Part shown: in pieces, positions 44,028-54,736 of the stretch
Numbering within the stretch: the first letter of the stretch is position 1
How the letters are laid out: each line of letters starts with the position of its first letter
From: Rhizophagus irregularis
Taxonomy: Eukaryota; Glomeromycota; Glomeromycetes; Glomerales; Glomeraceae
DNA: 64,000 nt
Reading direction: 5' to 3'
Assembly: GCF_026210795.1 (NCBI RefSeq)
Contig: NC_089453.1
Span: forward strand, 1,242,501-1,306,500
The notes under the pieces: model-generated
What the model saw: only the letters and a program-made list of their open reading frames with translations
Database searches by the model: none
Told to the model about the DNA's origin: nothing
Made by a program: the position numbers and the translations under genes

Positions 44028-46053
44028 TTATTTTATCATCACGAAGTTAAACTAAGCATTTACCAACCATTTATTAAATGCTTTATGAATATTTAATTTA
44101 AGTGCTTATTAAATAAATTTTAACACAACTTGTATTCGATAAGCATTATTTTTTTATTGCTAATATATTAATAAATTTATGTATTAATTTGCATTAAAAA
44201 TTAATATAACTAAAATACTTAATTTAAATGTATAAAAAATAATAGTATGTTATGCTAATTTAATATTGATATTCAATATTATTTTACTATTCAATTTTAT
44301 TATTATATTTATTATGTATATTGTTCTGTTATATTACATAGTATGATGTATTTTTCAGTTTATATTACAACTAATTAAATTTCCATCACCTCTAAAGACA
44401 CTCCCTGCTATTTAAAATTAAAAGACTTCCAATTCTTTAATGAATTTTTATACATTTGGAAACCAGGTTGTCTAATAAAAAAAGAGAATAAAATTAAATT
44501 AATAAAACTAGTTTACTAAAAGAAATACATTAAAAAAAATACTTTAGATTCTTCTTACCGAATTTCTACACTTCTAAAGATTTGGTCATTTAGTCATCTA
44601 AAAAAAAAAAATAAAAATCAAACCGTTAGTAAGACATTTTATTAAAAGAAATAAATCAAAGAAAACTTCAATACTCACCAAAATCTACATGTTCAATAAA
44701 CCGATTGTCTAAAAAAAAGAGAAGAATTGAAGTACCTAAATCCAACGTGTTCAGACCCGAAAAGTAAGCCATCTAAAAAAAGAGATAATGAAACGTTAGA
44801 ATTGTTTCATTAAAATAAATAAAACATTCTGATTTTTTACCAGAATCTAAAATCCATTTAAAAAAGAAAAATAATGAAACGTTAGTAAACATTTCACTAA
44901 AATAAATAAAAGAAAAACAAATAAATTAAAGAAAAAACTTATGAATCCACATCAAAGAAGTTTTGAAGAAGCTGACTAAAAAAAAAAGAAATAAGATGAA
45001 ACATTAACAAGTGTTTCGTTAAAATAAATGAAAGAAAAAATTACTTACTTAAATGTCATGTTCAAAGAGTGAAGACCTGCCTAAAAAAGAATAAAAAATG
45101 AAATATTAGGTTAACGTTTTATTATATTGAAGAATTGAAGTTTAAAAATAAACTTAAATACCGTAATCTGCGTGCTTTAAAGACCCAAAAAGCTGTCTAA
45201 AAAGAGAAAAAAGGCGAAATATTAGTAAATGTTTCATTAAAGAATAATAAAAGAATAATAAAAAGTGGTCCCTTTTCTACCAAATTTTTACACATTCAGG
45301 TACTTCTCAAATTCAATTCCAGATCCTAAAATCAAAGACATTGATATCTATAAAAAATAAGAAAATTAAAATTAAGAATAAAACATTAAAATAAAAAAAT
45401 ATAAATTTAAAGCATTTCCTTCAAAACTTACTGAAGTCAAATCTAAATTTTACTGCAAAAGAGCCAGATTTCTAAAAAAAATGAAAAAAAAGTTGAAAAA
45501 ATAAAAAAAAAAAGATTAAAAAAAAAATAATTAAACAGTCAGTTTTGAAACTCCAAAATTTACCATCCAATTTCAATTTGGATCCTGATAAAGGAACTGA
45601 TACCTATAAAAAAAAAATGAGAAAAAATTAAGTAAGAAACAAAAAGAAAAAAATTTTCTTCAACCCAAAACCTACCAGATCAAAGATTCGCAGCCAAACT
45701 AACCGATACCTATAAAAAAAGAGAAAAAATTTTAAAAAAAAACTTAAAAATTACATAATTTTTGCCTTGAATTTACTAGATCCAAGACCCAAACCGATAT
45801 CTACAAAAAAAAAATAAATCAAGTTAAAAAAGAAAAAGAAACAAATTTCTTAAAAAAAATCCTATTTTTTACCTTATAAAGCCTGGTTTCATATCCAAGT
45901 TGGCGCCTTACAAAAAAAAGTAATTTAAAGAAACGTTAGTAAAACGTTTCTATAAAATCAACTTTAAAAAAGCCCTCACTGTTCTGGAAAAATGAGGTCT
46001 AAACCATCTACTAATGTCCAAATCCCAGAAATTTGAAAGACCTGCCTAAAAAA

Positions 46054-46476
46054 GGGGACCGTTAAAGCAGAGTAGAATCACGTGACTTTCGAAATTTTTC
46101 TTTTTTTTAAATAAAACTCTTTATTATATATAAAACCTTCTAAATAAACATATATTAAGTGCATTTTGACCTGTTCTGCAAGTTTACTTAGAGCACAAAA
46201 TGAGGTTTAGAACACCGTTTTCGATTTATTCAACTTTTTCAATTTCGTTAAAATTGATCTATCCTTTTTTGGGTATGATCAGCAAAATTCGTTTGCTCAT
46301 ATGTAAAGTCAAAAACATTGTTCTTTTTCCACCTTTTCTCCCTAAGTAAACTTGTGGAGCAGGCTGAAATACACTTATTTAATGATTTTCAAGTTCACTT
46401 TAATTTTAGTTTATAAAAAATTTATCAAATCATAATAATTTTAAATCACGTGATTCTACCCCGCTTTAACGGGCCT
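46054..46476. mobile_element. 423-bp MITE with CCGTTAAAGC ends
   Basis: Left CCGTTAAAGCAGAGTAGAAT and right (inwards) CCGTTAAAGCGGGGTAGAAT share about 28 bp through TCACGTGA. Flanks CCTAAAAAA (46045-46053 and 46477-46485) suggest a 9-bp duplication, though the A-run makes this weaker. Confidence 0.82.
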
Positions 46477-46896
46477 CCTAAAAAAAAAAAAGAAATGAAC
46501 TATTAGTAAAGTTCATTTAAAAATAAAAAAAATAGTAAATAAAATTAAGTCTTACCGCCAAAAATTTGAAGAGTCCCTAAAAAAGAAAAACTAAAAACTT
46601 GTGCGTTAAACGAAACTCAAAAACCATTTGAAAAAAAGAAAAAATTGAAACATTAATAAACGTTTCGTTAATAAATAATACAAAAGAATAAACCAACTCC
46701 CACTCCCTTTTCCTTTTCCTACCAAATTTTCACGTATTCAAATGAATAAATCGAAACATCGAATCAAATTTTTTAAATTAATAACGTTATATTTCATTTT
46801 TTTCAAATGTTTATAATTTTTTTACGATTTAAACTTTTTTTAGAAATTTTAATATCAAGTCGCAGTAGCTTTTATAGTCAATTTACATGGTCAAAG

Positions 46897-47319
46897 CAGC
46901 GCAGAAAAAAACCTTGAAAAAATTTTGGAAAAATTCTGGTTAAATATAAAAATTCTGGAAATTTATTTTTTCAACTGGTATGGAATTAAAAAAAATTCTG
47001 GTTTTAGATAGTATTACCAAATATATAATAATCTTTTAACTTTTTTTTATTCGTGCATATACAATATGGAGTAACCAAAAAAGATGTACTGGCTTTAAAT
47101 AATCATATTGTAATAAACTACTGAAATAATAAATAATAAAATTAAAGATAAAAAACTTTTTTGCGATATAAATTTATTAAATGAAATTTCTGGTATTTAC
47201 AAAATATTCCAGAAATCTGCTACATCACGACCGGAACAATCTGGGATTATAAGATTTTACCGGTTTTATCAGAAATTTACCAGAAAAACTGGTTAAATTA
47301 TAATGGATTTTTCACGCTG
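46897..47319. mobile_element. 423-bp hAT-like MITE with CAGCG ends
   Basis: Ends CAGCGCAGAAAAAACC and (inwards) CAGCGTGAAAAATCC; perfect 8-bp duplication GGTCAAAG at 46889-46896 and 47320-47327. Interior repeats AATTCTGG / CCAGAA on both strands. Confidence 0.9.
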
Positions 47320-47590
47320 GGTCAAAGTGAGAGAATATAACTGTCTAAAAAGGTAAGAAAATGAGCCATTAGAAATTATTTCATTAAAATAAAAATAATC
47401 GAAGAAAATAAAATATAAAAGCTTACCGAAATGTCATGTCCAGGGGGACTAAAATAACTGCCTAAAAAAAAGGATTTTTTTTTTACAGATGCTTTTCAAC
47501 TTTTTTTAAAACAAAGTATGAAAGGAAGAGAGGAAGAGTGAAGGAATGGAAGAGGAAAGGAACAAATTGGAAAAGGGAGAAAAAAGAAAA

Positions 47591-48250
47591 TATACTAATA
47601 TTTATTAGATATCCTGTCGCACTAAGTGCGACGTATGATATTAAATGATTTACCCTTATATGTAACCATTTTTTTCTCAGAATACAAATAGTACATCAAG
47701 TAGATGTCACTCCTACTATACCATGCCTTCATTATTCTTCCTAACTACGAAATAAAGTTACCGACCAATACCTTTAATTCGGTTATTATAAAAACTAACA
47801 GTTATTACTTTTTTACTATTGAACTATAAAAATAAATTAAACCCTCCAAATAAAAATACACAAATTCAAAATGATCTTTTGCTAGTTGAATTTAACAATT
47901 AACATCGTAGTACTATGTATATTTTTTGTAAAACTATCTACAATATCTAGCAAAAAATTACATTTACGAAGACTATTCTAAAAACTTACCACCCTTTCAC
48001 TACCTGATAACACTAAGCCAATTCTTCAACCTCTTCTTTATTTGGAATCCGATTAGAGCTATATGGATTAAACTATGGAATTAAATTTGGTTCTACTATG
48101 ATCTAGTTTATCATTAAATAATGCGTAATCTATTTGCGATCATCCTCTTCATTCGTTTTGCTTCTTTATACTGAATATCTCTATGATATCCTATGCGTAA
48201 GACCATCCCGCCTAATAAAATATTAGGCGGCCAGTATAATTTGATAACTA
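47591..48250. other. Interior of copy 1 without a recognised gene
   Basis: Includes a perfect palindrome GTCGCACTAAGTGCGAC near 47627. A weak minus-strand coding-like segment (LYWPPNILLGGMVLRIGYHR, about 48150-48240) is one I do not recognise. Confidence 0.4.
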
Positions 48251-48999
48251 CATCACAAAGTTGATCAAATGTTAGACTTGTATTCATCAAACACAAATTA
48301 TTTAATAAATGTTTAAAATTTGTATTTACTGAATACTTAATGTTTTATAAATACCTATTTGTATTTAAAATAAGCATTTAGTTATTATTGTAATAGAATA
48401 CAAATTAAATATTAATTATTAAATACTTTATAATTGCTGCTTTAACAAAACACTTAAAAAATATTTTAAATTAATACTTATTAATTGCTATGAAAAAAAA
48501 TACCAATTAAATATTTGAATTTATTATTAAAAAGGCATAAAATATGAACATTTAATAAATTTTATTATTTTTTATATAAGCCTTAGAGGCTTTTTATAAG
48601 TGCCTTTGGTATAATGATAATATAAACTTTATTTTATTTTTAATTTCCAAGTGAAGCATTAATGATACAAATTATGAAGGCTAACTATAAGAAAATTCAT
48701 AAACTTTGTTATCAAGAAAATGTCCTAATTAGTATCATGAGTATCACGTGATATAGATTAACAAATTGATAATCTTTTTTTTACAAATTTTTTTTAACAA
48801 AGCTTCACCTTTTCCCTCTCTCACACTTTTTCCATTTTCCTTTTCTTCGTTCTCTTCCTTTTATTTTCTTCCTTTCACTCTCTTCTTTTTCATTTCCCTC
48901 ATTTTTTTTTCTGTTTTTTCTTCTTTTTCATCCTTTCCCTCTTCTGTTAAAAAAAAAGAAAATCTACAAAAAAAACCAAAAATCCTTTTTTAGATAATC

Positions 49000-50580
49000 T
49001 TCCAGAATACGACATTTCTGGTAAACTATATTTTTCTTCAATTATATTATTTTAACGAACTAGTTTCTAATGACTTATTTCTTACTTTTTTTTAGATGGT
49101 TTCTTAGTTTCTTTTGACAAGTTTTCGGTATATTTTTTTTTGTTTTCTTTAATTTAGCTACTTTGACGAACTGTTATTAACAGTTCACTTTTTTTTTTTT
49201 ATAGGGCTCTTCAAATTTTTATCACATTAGCAACATTCCTTTTTATTAAAATACTGTAAAAATAAGCTTTTCATCACAGATCTATTCACGGAAAATGTAA
49301 ATAATTCGATAAATTCTGTGATATAAAGTTATTAATTCTGGAAATATGCAGAAAAAAAATGGAGAATTGACTTTTTTACAGAAATACTTTGTTTTAAAAA
49401 AAACTTGAAAAATATCTGTAAAAAAAAATTCTTTTTTTAGGCAGTTATTTCAGTCTCCCTGGACGTGGCATTTTGGTGGTAAGCTTTGATATTTTTTTTC
49501 TTCAATTATTTTTATTTTAACAAAATAATTTCTAATGGATCATTTTCTTTTTTTTAGATAGTTTTGTCCTTCGTATATTTAGATGCGTGGAAATTTGGTA
49601 GGAAAAAAAAGTGGGAGTAAGTATATTCTTTATATTATTTTATATTGACGAAACGTTTATTAACGTTTTGATTTTTTCTTTTTTCAGATGGTTTTTAGAT
49701 TTCGTTTAATGTACGAGTTTTCAGTTTTATCTTTTTTAAAAACTCTTCTGGTAAGACAATTTTATTTACTAATTTTTTTTATTTTTAGATGAACTTTACT
49801 AATAGTTCATTTCTTTTTCTTTTTTGGGCAAATTCAGGTTTCTTAGTAGTAGACAGCTTAGACCTTCGAATACTTAAATGCGTGGAAATTTGGTAGAAGA
49901 GGAGCCATTTTCTATTATTTTTTAATGAAACATTTACTAATGTTTCATCTTCTTTCTCTTTTTAGATGGCTTCTTCTTCAGGGTTTTTTAAAGCACGCAG
50001 AATTACGGTATTTAAGTTTGATTTCTCAAACTTCTTTATTATAATTAAATGTTAATCTAACGATTTCATTTTTTATTCTTTTTTAGGCAGATCTTCATCT
50101 CTTTGGATATTGACATTTCGGTAAATAATTTTTTATTTTTTTATTTATTTTAACAAAACACTTATTAATGTTTCGTCTTATTTCTTTTTTTAGTCAGCTT
50201 CTTTGAAACTTATTTGACGCAGATTTGTAAGTTTTTTCTTCAATTTATTTTATTTTTTTCTTTTATTTATTTTGGTTTATTAACTTTTCGTTTATTACTT
50301 CTTTTTTAGTCAACTTCTTCAAAACTTCTTGAGTACGAATTTATAAGTTTTTTCATTTTAATTTTAATTTGTTTCTTTTAATGAAGGTTATTAATATCTG
50401 TTTTCTTCTCTTTTTTAAATGGTTTGCTTTTCAGATCTGGATGCGTTGGATTTAGGTAAGCTATTATTTTTACTTTGTTATTTGTTTAATTGTTTTAATG
50501 AAATGAACGAAACATTTTCTAATATTTAGATTTTTTTTAAACAGTTGAGTTTTTGGTGTGGAATATCGGTAGAAAAAATC
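49000..50580 (+). repeat. Micro-exon array in copy 2
   Basis: Units resemble array 44390-47480 inverted: acceptors TTTTTTTAG, exon-like segments such as GCAGTTATTTCAGTCTCCCT..., donors GTAAGC/GTAAGT, and branch hairpins with ACTAAT (for example CATTTACTAATGTTTCATC near 49930). Roughly a dozen units. No long spliced frame that I can support. Confidence 0.7.
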
Positions 50581-50592
50581 AAGAATGATTAT

Positions 50593-51036
50593 GGTACGTT
50601 TTGCCAAAACCCATTTCTTTGAGGCCATTTTGCCGTATGAGAATTTCACAGAAAAGATATTTCATCAAATGGGCGTTTTATCGAATAGTCATTTTACTGA
50701 ATCCTTTTCCTCTTCGTCAAAAAACATTTTACCAAAAATATTATAATTCCTTAATCATTAACAATTTGATACAGAGAAAATAAAAAATGTCTCAGAAATT
50801 GATGAGTATGATGAATTTGTTAAATAAAATTAATTTCCTTTAATAAAAAAATATATATACAAATGCGACTTATAATGTACAAATAATTGTTTTTCTTTAA
50901 AAAGAAAGGAAAATTGAAAATTCCATATATTTGATGAAGTGTCCCTTCGGCGAGATTATTTCGGTGAAATGTATTTCAGTAAAATGTCCATTTGGGAAAT
51001 AGCATTCAGCAAAATGGCACTTTGGTGAAACATCTC
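50593..51036. mobile_element. MITE-like inverted repeat with AAATGTCC/GCCATTTTGC words
   Basis: Left ATGGTACGTTTTGCCAAAAC and right (inwards) GAGATGTTTCACCAAAGTGC are imperfect inverted repeats. Both arms repeat CATTTYACCGAA / GGCATTTTGC-like words. No duplication found. Confidence 0.5.
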
Positions 51037-51062
51037 TTCTTTTTTTCTGTTAGGTCTTTGGG

Positions 51063-51401
51063 CAGTGTTGGCCAGTGACCCAAATGACCTCAAATGACTC
51101 AAATGACTGGTCATGTGTCATTTGGGTCATTTCAACATTAAATGACAAATGACCTAGTCATTTAAAAATTACATCATAATTCTGGCCAGAACTATTCATA
51201 CAATTTCACTATTTCATGGATAAAATTTTCACATGATATTAGAGGTTCATAATTTTGGCCAGCATCATTAACTTGGCCTGAATTATAAAGCATTAATTTT
51301 AAATGACTCAAATGACGAATGACCTAAATGACTAGGTTATTCGAAGGTCATTTGGAGGTCATCTCAAAATGGGCAAATGACCTAGTCATTTGCCATCACT
51401 G
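51063..51401. mobile_element. 339-bp hAT-like MITE made of AAATGAC repeats
   Basis: Ends CAGTGTTGGCCA and (inwards) CAGTGATGGCAA; flanks TCTTTGGG (51055-51062) and TCTTTGAG (51402-51409) differ at one base. Subterminal DNA is tandem CAAATGACC / TCATTTGG; the middle has GGCCAGAA and GGCCAGCAT words. Confidence 0.85.
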
Positions 51402-52554
51402 TCTTTGAGCGCGTATAATTTTGATAAGGAATTTGAAATATTTTTTCAGATATACTTCTTTTAGTGAAACGTTTTTATAAATGTTTTAATTTCTCATTTT
51501 TTACACAATCTAATAAAATTTTTAATTTTAAATGGAATCATTGGAGTGGGAAAGTAAATTAGTCATATTATAAAAAATACTGTATATTATACATAAATAT
51601 AATAATAAAATAAATATAAATATAATAATAATATTATATGGTAAAATTATAATAAAATATGTAATATATTATTATTTAATTTAAGCATTTTAGGTATACT
51701 AATTTCTATTAAATTATGAGTAATAAAAAAACAATGCTTATCGAATACAAGCTGCGTTGAAACTTGTTTAATAAGCACTTAAATTAAATATTCTTTAAGC
51801 ATTTAATAAATGGTTGGTAAATGCTTAGTTTAACTTCGTGATGTAGCTACTTTAATTACAAAATGATAAAAAATAAAAGTAAAAAAAGTATAAATAATGA
51901 TTGTACACATGATAGTAATAGTGATCATAAGTCTGAGTATAATTTAGTAATTTATATATATATGTATGTAGTACGTATGTATATATATTTGATCTTACTA
52001 AAAGCCCAATGCTTAATTAGTAGTTTTCTTTATGGTAATTAACAAGTATTAATTTAAAATATTTTTTGAATGCTTTTTTAAAGCAGCAATTATAAAGCAT
52101 TTATAATTAATATTTAATTTGCAATATATTACAGTAATAACTAAATATTTATTTTAAATACAAATAGGTATTCATAAAATATTAAGCATTCAGTAAATAC
52201 AAAATTTAAGCATTTATTAAATAATTTGTGTTTGATGAATACAAGTCTAACATTTGATCAACTTCGTGATGATGTTTAATTAATATATAAATTAAAGTAA
52301 TTTACTGTGCAATAATTAAATGAAAATAATTAATTTATATAAAATAATAAAAAATAAATTAATTAATTAAAAACTATTTCAATAAAATAAAATATTAAAT
52401 GCTAAAAAAAATCGAATTACTGAGCCACAATAAAAGATTCGATTTTTAATTCGATTTTTGATTAATCGAATTAGATTCGATTAATTCGATTTTGCTAGAA
52501 TCGATTCCATTCTCTAGTCTGCAATACCTGTGCGACATAAAAACATATTAACGG

Positions 52555-53053
52555 CAGTGCTCTTAACGGGTCAAGCCAGGTCGGGTTTCAAAGAATATAT
52601 CAACCCAATCTGAATGAAAAAAGAAAAAACTCAAAAAATAACCCACTTAACCCGTTTAACCCAGGTTTAGACTTGGATTGCTTGATTCAAATTTGCTTTC
52701 CAAATTCCAATAATAAAAAATTGATCTTAATATTATTATTTAATTTATTCAAATTAAACTTAAAAATAAAAAATTATTAAATTGACTTTTATAAAGATAG
52801 GAATTTCTTTTAAATTTTTTTACTTCAGATAATTAAGACACTGGACTATACGATGGATTTTTGCATTTTCATGGTCTTGTGAAAGATTTCTTTCCTCAAA
52901 GAGATTTTTTGGTAAAAAGATCACTACGTTTTCCAAGACGCTGAGTTGGGTCAAGAAAATGTGTAACCCGCGGGTCATAAAATTATCAGTATCGACCCGA
53001 CTTTTAAATCGGGTCGGGTCGAATCATCCCGGGTTGACTCGTGCGGAGCACTA
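52555..53053. mobile_element. MITE-like element with CAGTGCTC ends and GGGTCGGGT repeats
   Basis: Left CAGTGCTCTTAACGGGTCAA and right (inwards) TAGTGCTCCGCACGAGTCAA, with GGTCGGGTT/AACCCGACC words inside each arm. No target duplication resolved. Confidence 0.6.
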
Positions 53054-54404
53054 AATTATTTAACGCTTGTTTTTCCCAGAGATAAAAATTTATCTCACTC
53101 CGGAACGTAACACTATTTTTTTTGTCTGAGCCTATTATCACTATAAAATCTGGAACTAATGCATAAATACACCAGCTTCTACTTCTGCTAGCGTCACTGC
53201 CACTCGGTCACGCTAGCGGATGATATGTAATAGTTATGATTTTCACGACTGCGCCATGAAAATCATGATATTCCAGGTGACTCCGTGAAATAACTGATTT
53301 TTATCTCACGGTATCCGTACCATAAAGTCCTTTAATATACTTATTTTGACTAATATAGACTTTTTACCCATCTTTTTAAATAAACACCACCCGTGAGAAT
53401 ATCAAGAAAAAAAATCACAAATTTTAACTAGGAACCGTGGAATAATAAAAAATATAAAACGAAGGAGCTTATCGATTTTTGCGAAAGAGGACTTAGAACT
53501 TGAGGGGGGGGGACTTGGAAATAATTCGCAAGCAAAAGGTTAATGGCTGTGACTTCCTCAAGACTATCGAAGAGGAGTTTCTTAGTTATGGAATGCCAAA
53601 TCCAAATCACTAGAATAATCGGATTACTAACATTAAAATTTCACTGCGCATTAATTATTAAAGGCGCATAAGCCGCATATCTTCTATTAATGTTTCTTTA
53701 AACAGAACAAATACATCATAAAAAAAGGAGTATCGTAAATTCTAAATCCGGATATTAGGATAATCCGGAAATCACTAGAAATAATCGGATTATCTTAGGA
53801 TAATGACAAAATCACGTGCCATTTATTGAGTTCATTACATATCTTCTATTAATGTTTCTAAATCCGGATATTAAGATAATCCTAGGATATTATTTATTCA
53901 AGGAAAGCTCTATACTCCGCGAGACCCAATTAATAATTATTTTTTATTACGCCTTAACAGTGGGTAAAATTCTATTTACTATTATATAGCAACTCGAATT
54001 GGCATTACATCCGAAATTTATAAAAAAATTAATCAAAAAATTAATTAATAATTAATCACGCACATATATTGAAACATTTGATATGCTATGCTGAAACAAT
54101 TATTACTTCAAGTCATCACGAACTTTGCTAAAAGCAAGAATTTTTAAAATGAGACAAATAAATTAATTAGTCTGTAATTTTCTATATATATAACGCCTGT
54201 TCAGAATGGTTGATATATTATCATTTAAATAACTCTCCATCAAGGCTAATATTACACTCCTTTATTCCTTAAAATTTAACTTATACAAAAAGATTTCTTC
54301 TGTTCTGGATATAAACAGAAAATTTGGATATCTAACATATTCTAATCTTACAATTAATTTTTAACGCTACCCATATTATCCTACCATCCTACCTTATAAA
54401 AGCA
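53054..54404. other. Gene-free upstream region of the secreted-protein gene
   Basis: Contains a short duplication (ATATCTTCTATTAATGTTTC at about 53678 and 53838, AAATCCGGATATTA at about 53745 and 53860) and a TATATATAA box-like string near 54185. Otherwise nothing recognised. Confidence 0.45.
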
Positions 54405-54736
54405 ATGAAATTTTTTCTTTGGCTTCTCATTATCTGTTGTATTGTCTGTAGCATGCCGGTTCATGCATTACCTGCTCATGAAGGTTAAAATCCATTTACT
54501 TTATATTAAATTTTTCTCGTAAATATTACAATATATAATATATTTAATGCTTGTTTGATATTTCATTGATAGATCAATCTTTCGGTCTCGTGAAGCGTTG
54601 TAGTTTTCTCTCTAGGCTTATTGGTGATTGTGATGATGGGGTTGATTTTGGAGGAAATTGCTCGGTTCTACCTTGTAAAAAGGATCTGGAATGTAAGAAT
54701 AATCAAAATGGAACTCCAACTTGTACAATCAAATAG
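54405..54736 (+). CDS. Small secreted cysteine-rich protein with a Kex2-type site, 80 aa
   Basis: Exon 1 54405-54483, intron 54484-54572 (GTTAAA...GATAG, 89 bp), exon 2 54573-54736. Residues 1-22 form a signal peptide (MKFFLWLLIICCIVCSMPVH; hydrophobic core, small residues before LPAHE). A short pro-segment ends in VKR at residue 35, a Kex2-type cleavage site. The mature part (45 aa) starts at Cys36 and holds six Cys spaced C-X9-C-X9-C-X4-C-X5-C-X9-C, with no other Cys, consistent with three disulphides. It is therefore likely secreted and processed in the Golgi, as for many fungal effector-like peptides. I recognise no family. This is the only gene in the window that looks intact and host-like; no mobile element overlaps it. 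Function unknown. Confidence 0.82.

Larger units (their letters stand above)
44390..47480 (-). repeat. Micro-exon array in copy 1
   Basis: Read on the minus strand: short exon-like units ending GGTAAG..., branch hairpins like GAAACGTTTACTAACGTTTC, T-tracts and TTTTTTAG acceptors, repeated from about 47480 down to 44390. A purine-rich block on the plus strand (about 47515-47590) mirrors the pyrimidine tract seen upstream of the other arrays. Two MITEs (46054, 46897) interrupt it. Unit sequences differ more from each other than in arrays L and R. Confidence 0.7.
48251..51843. mobile_element. CATCACAAAGTT element, copy 2, nested and inverted
   Basis: Left end CATCACAAAGTTGATCAAAT and right end CTTAGTTTAACTTCGTGATG. 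The subterminal 250 bp at 48251-48500 is inverted relative to 52020-52271, and the right end matches 44037 inverted. Possible duplication TAACTA/TAGCTA. Carries a plus-strand micro-exon array preceded by a pyrimidine tract (about 48795-48950). Confidence 0.7.
44037..52271. mobile_element. Large CATCACGAAGTT element, copy 1 (outer)
   Basis: Left end CATCACGAAGTTAAACTAAG (44037) and right end ATTTGATCAACTTCGTGATG (to 52271). Copy 2 shows the same two subterminal types in reverse order, which identifies the pairing: copy 1 runs from 44037 to 52271 with copy 2 inserted at 48250. Contains a minus-strand micro-exon array and two MITEs. The target duplication is unclear. Confidence 0.65.

Noticed and set aside
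48114-48296. 60-codon minus-strand frame
   Set aside because: Crosses the left end of nested copy 2 at 48251; only a short part looks coding and I cannot assign it.
50601-50783. 60-codon plus-strand frame
   Set aside because: Lies in a MITE-like inverted repeat; composition follows the repeat words.
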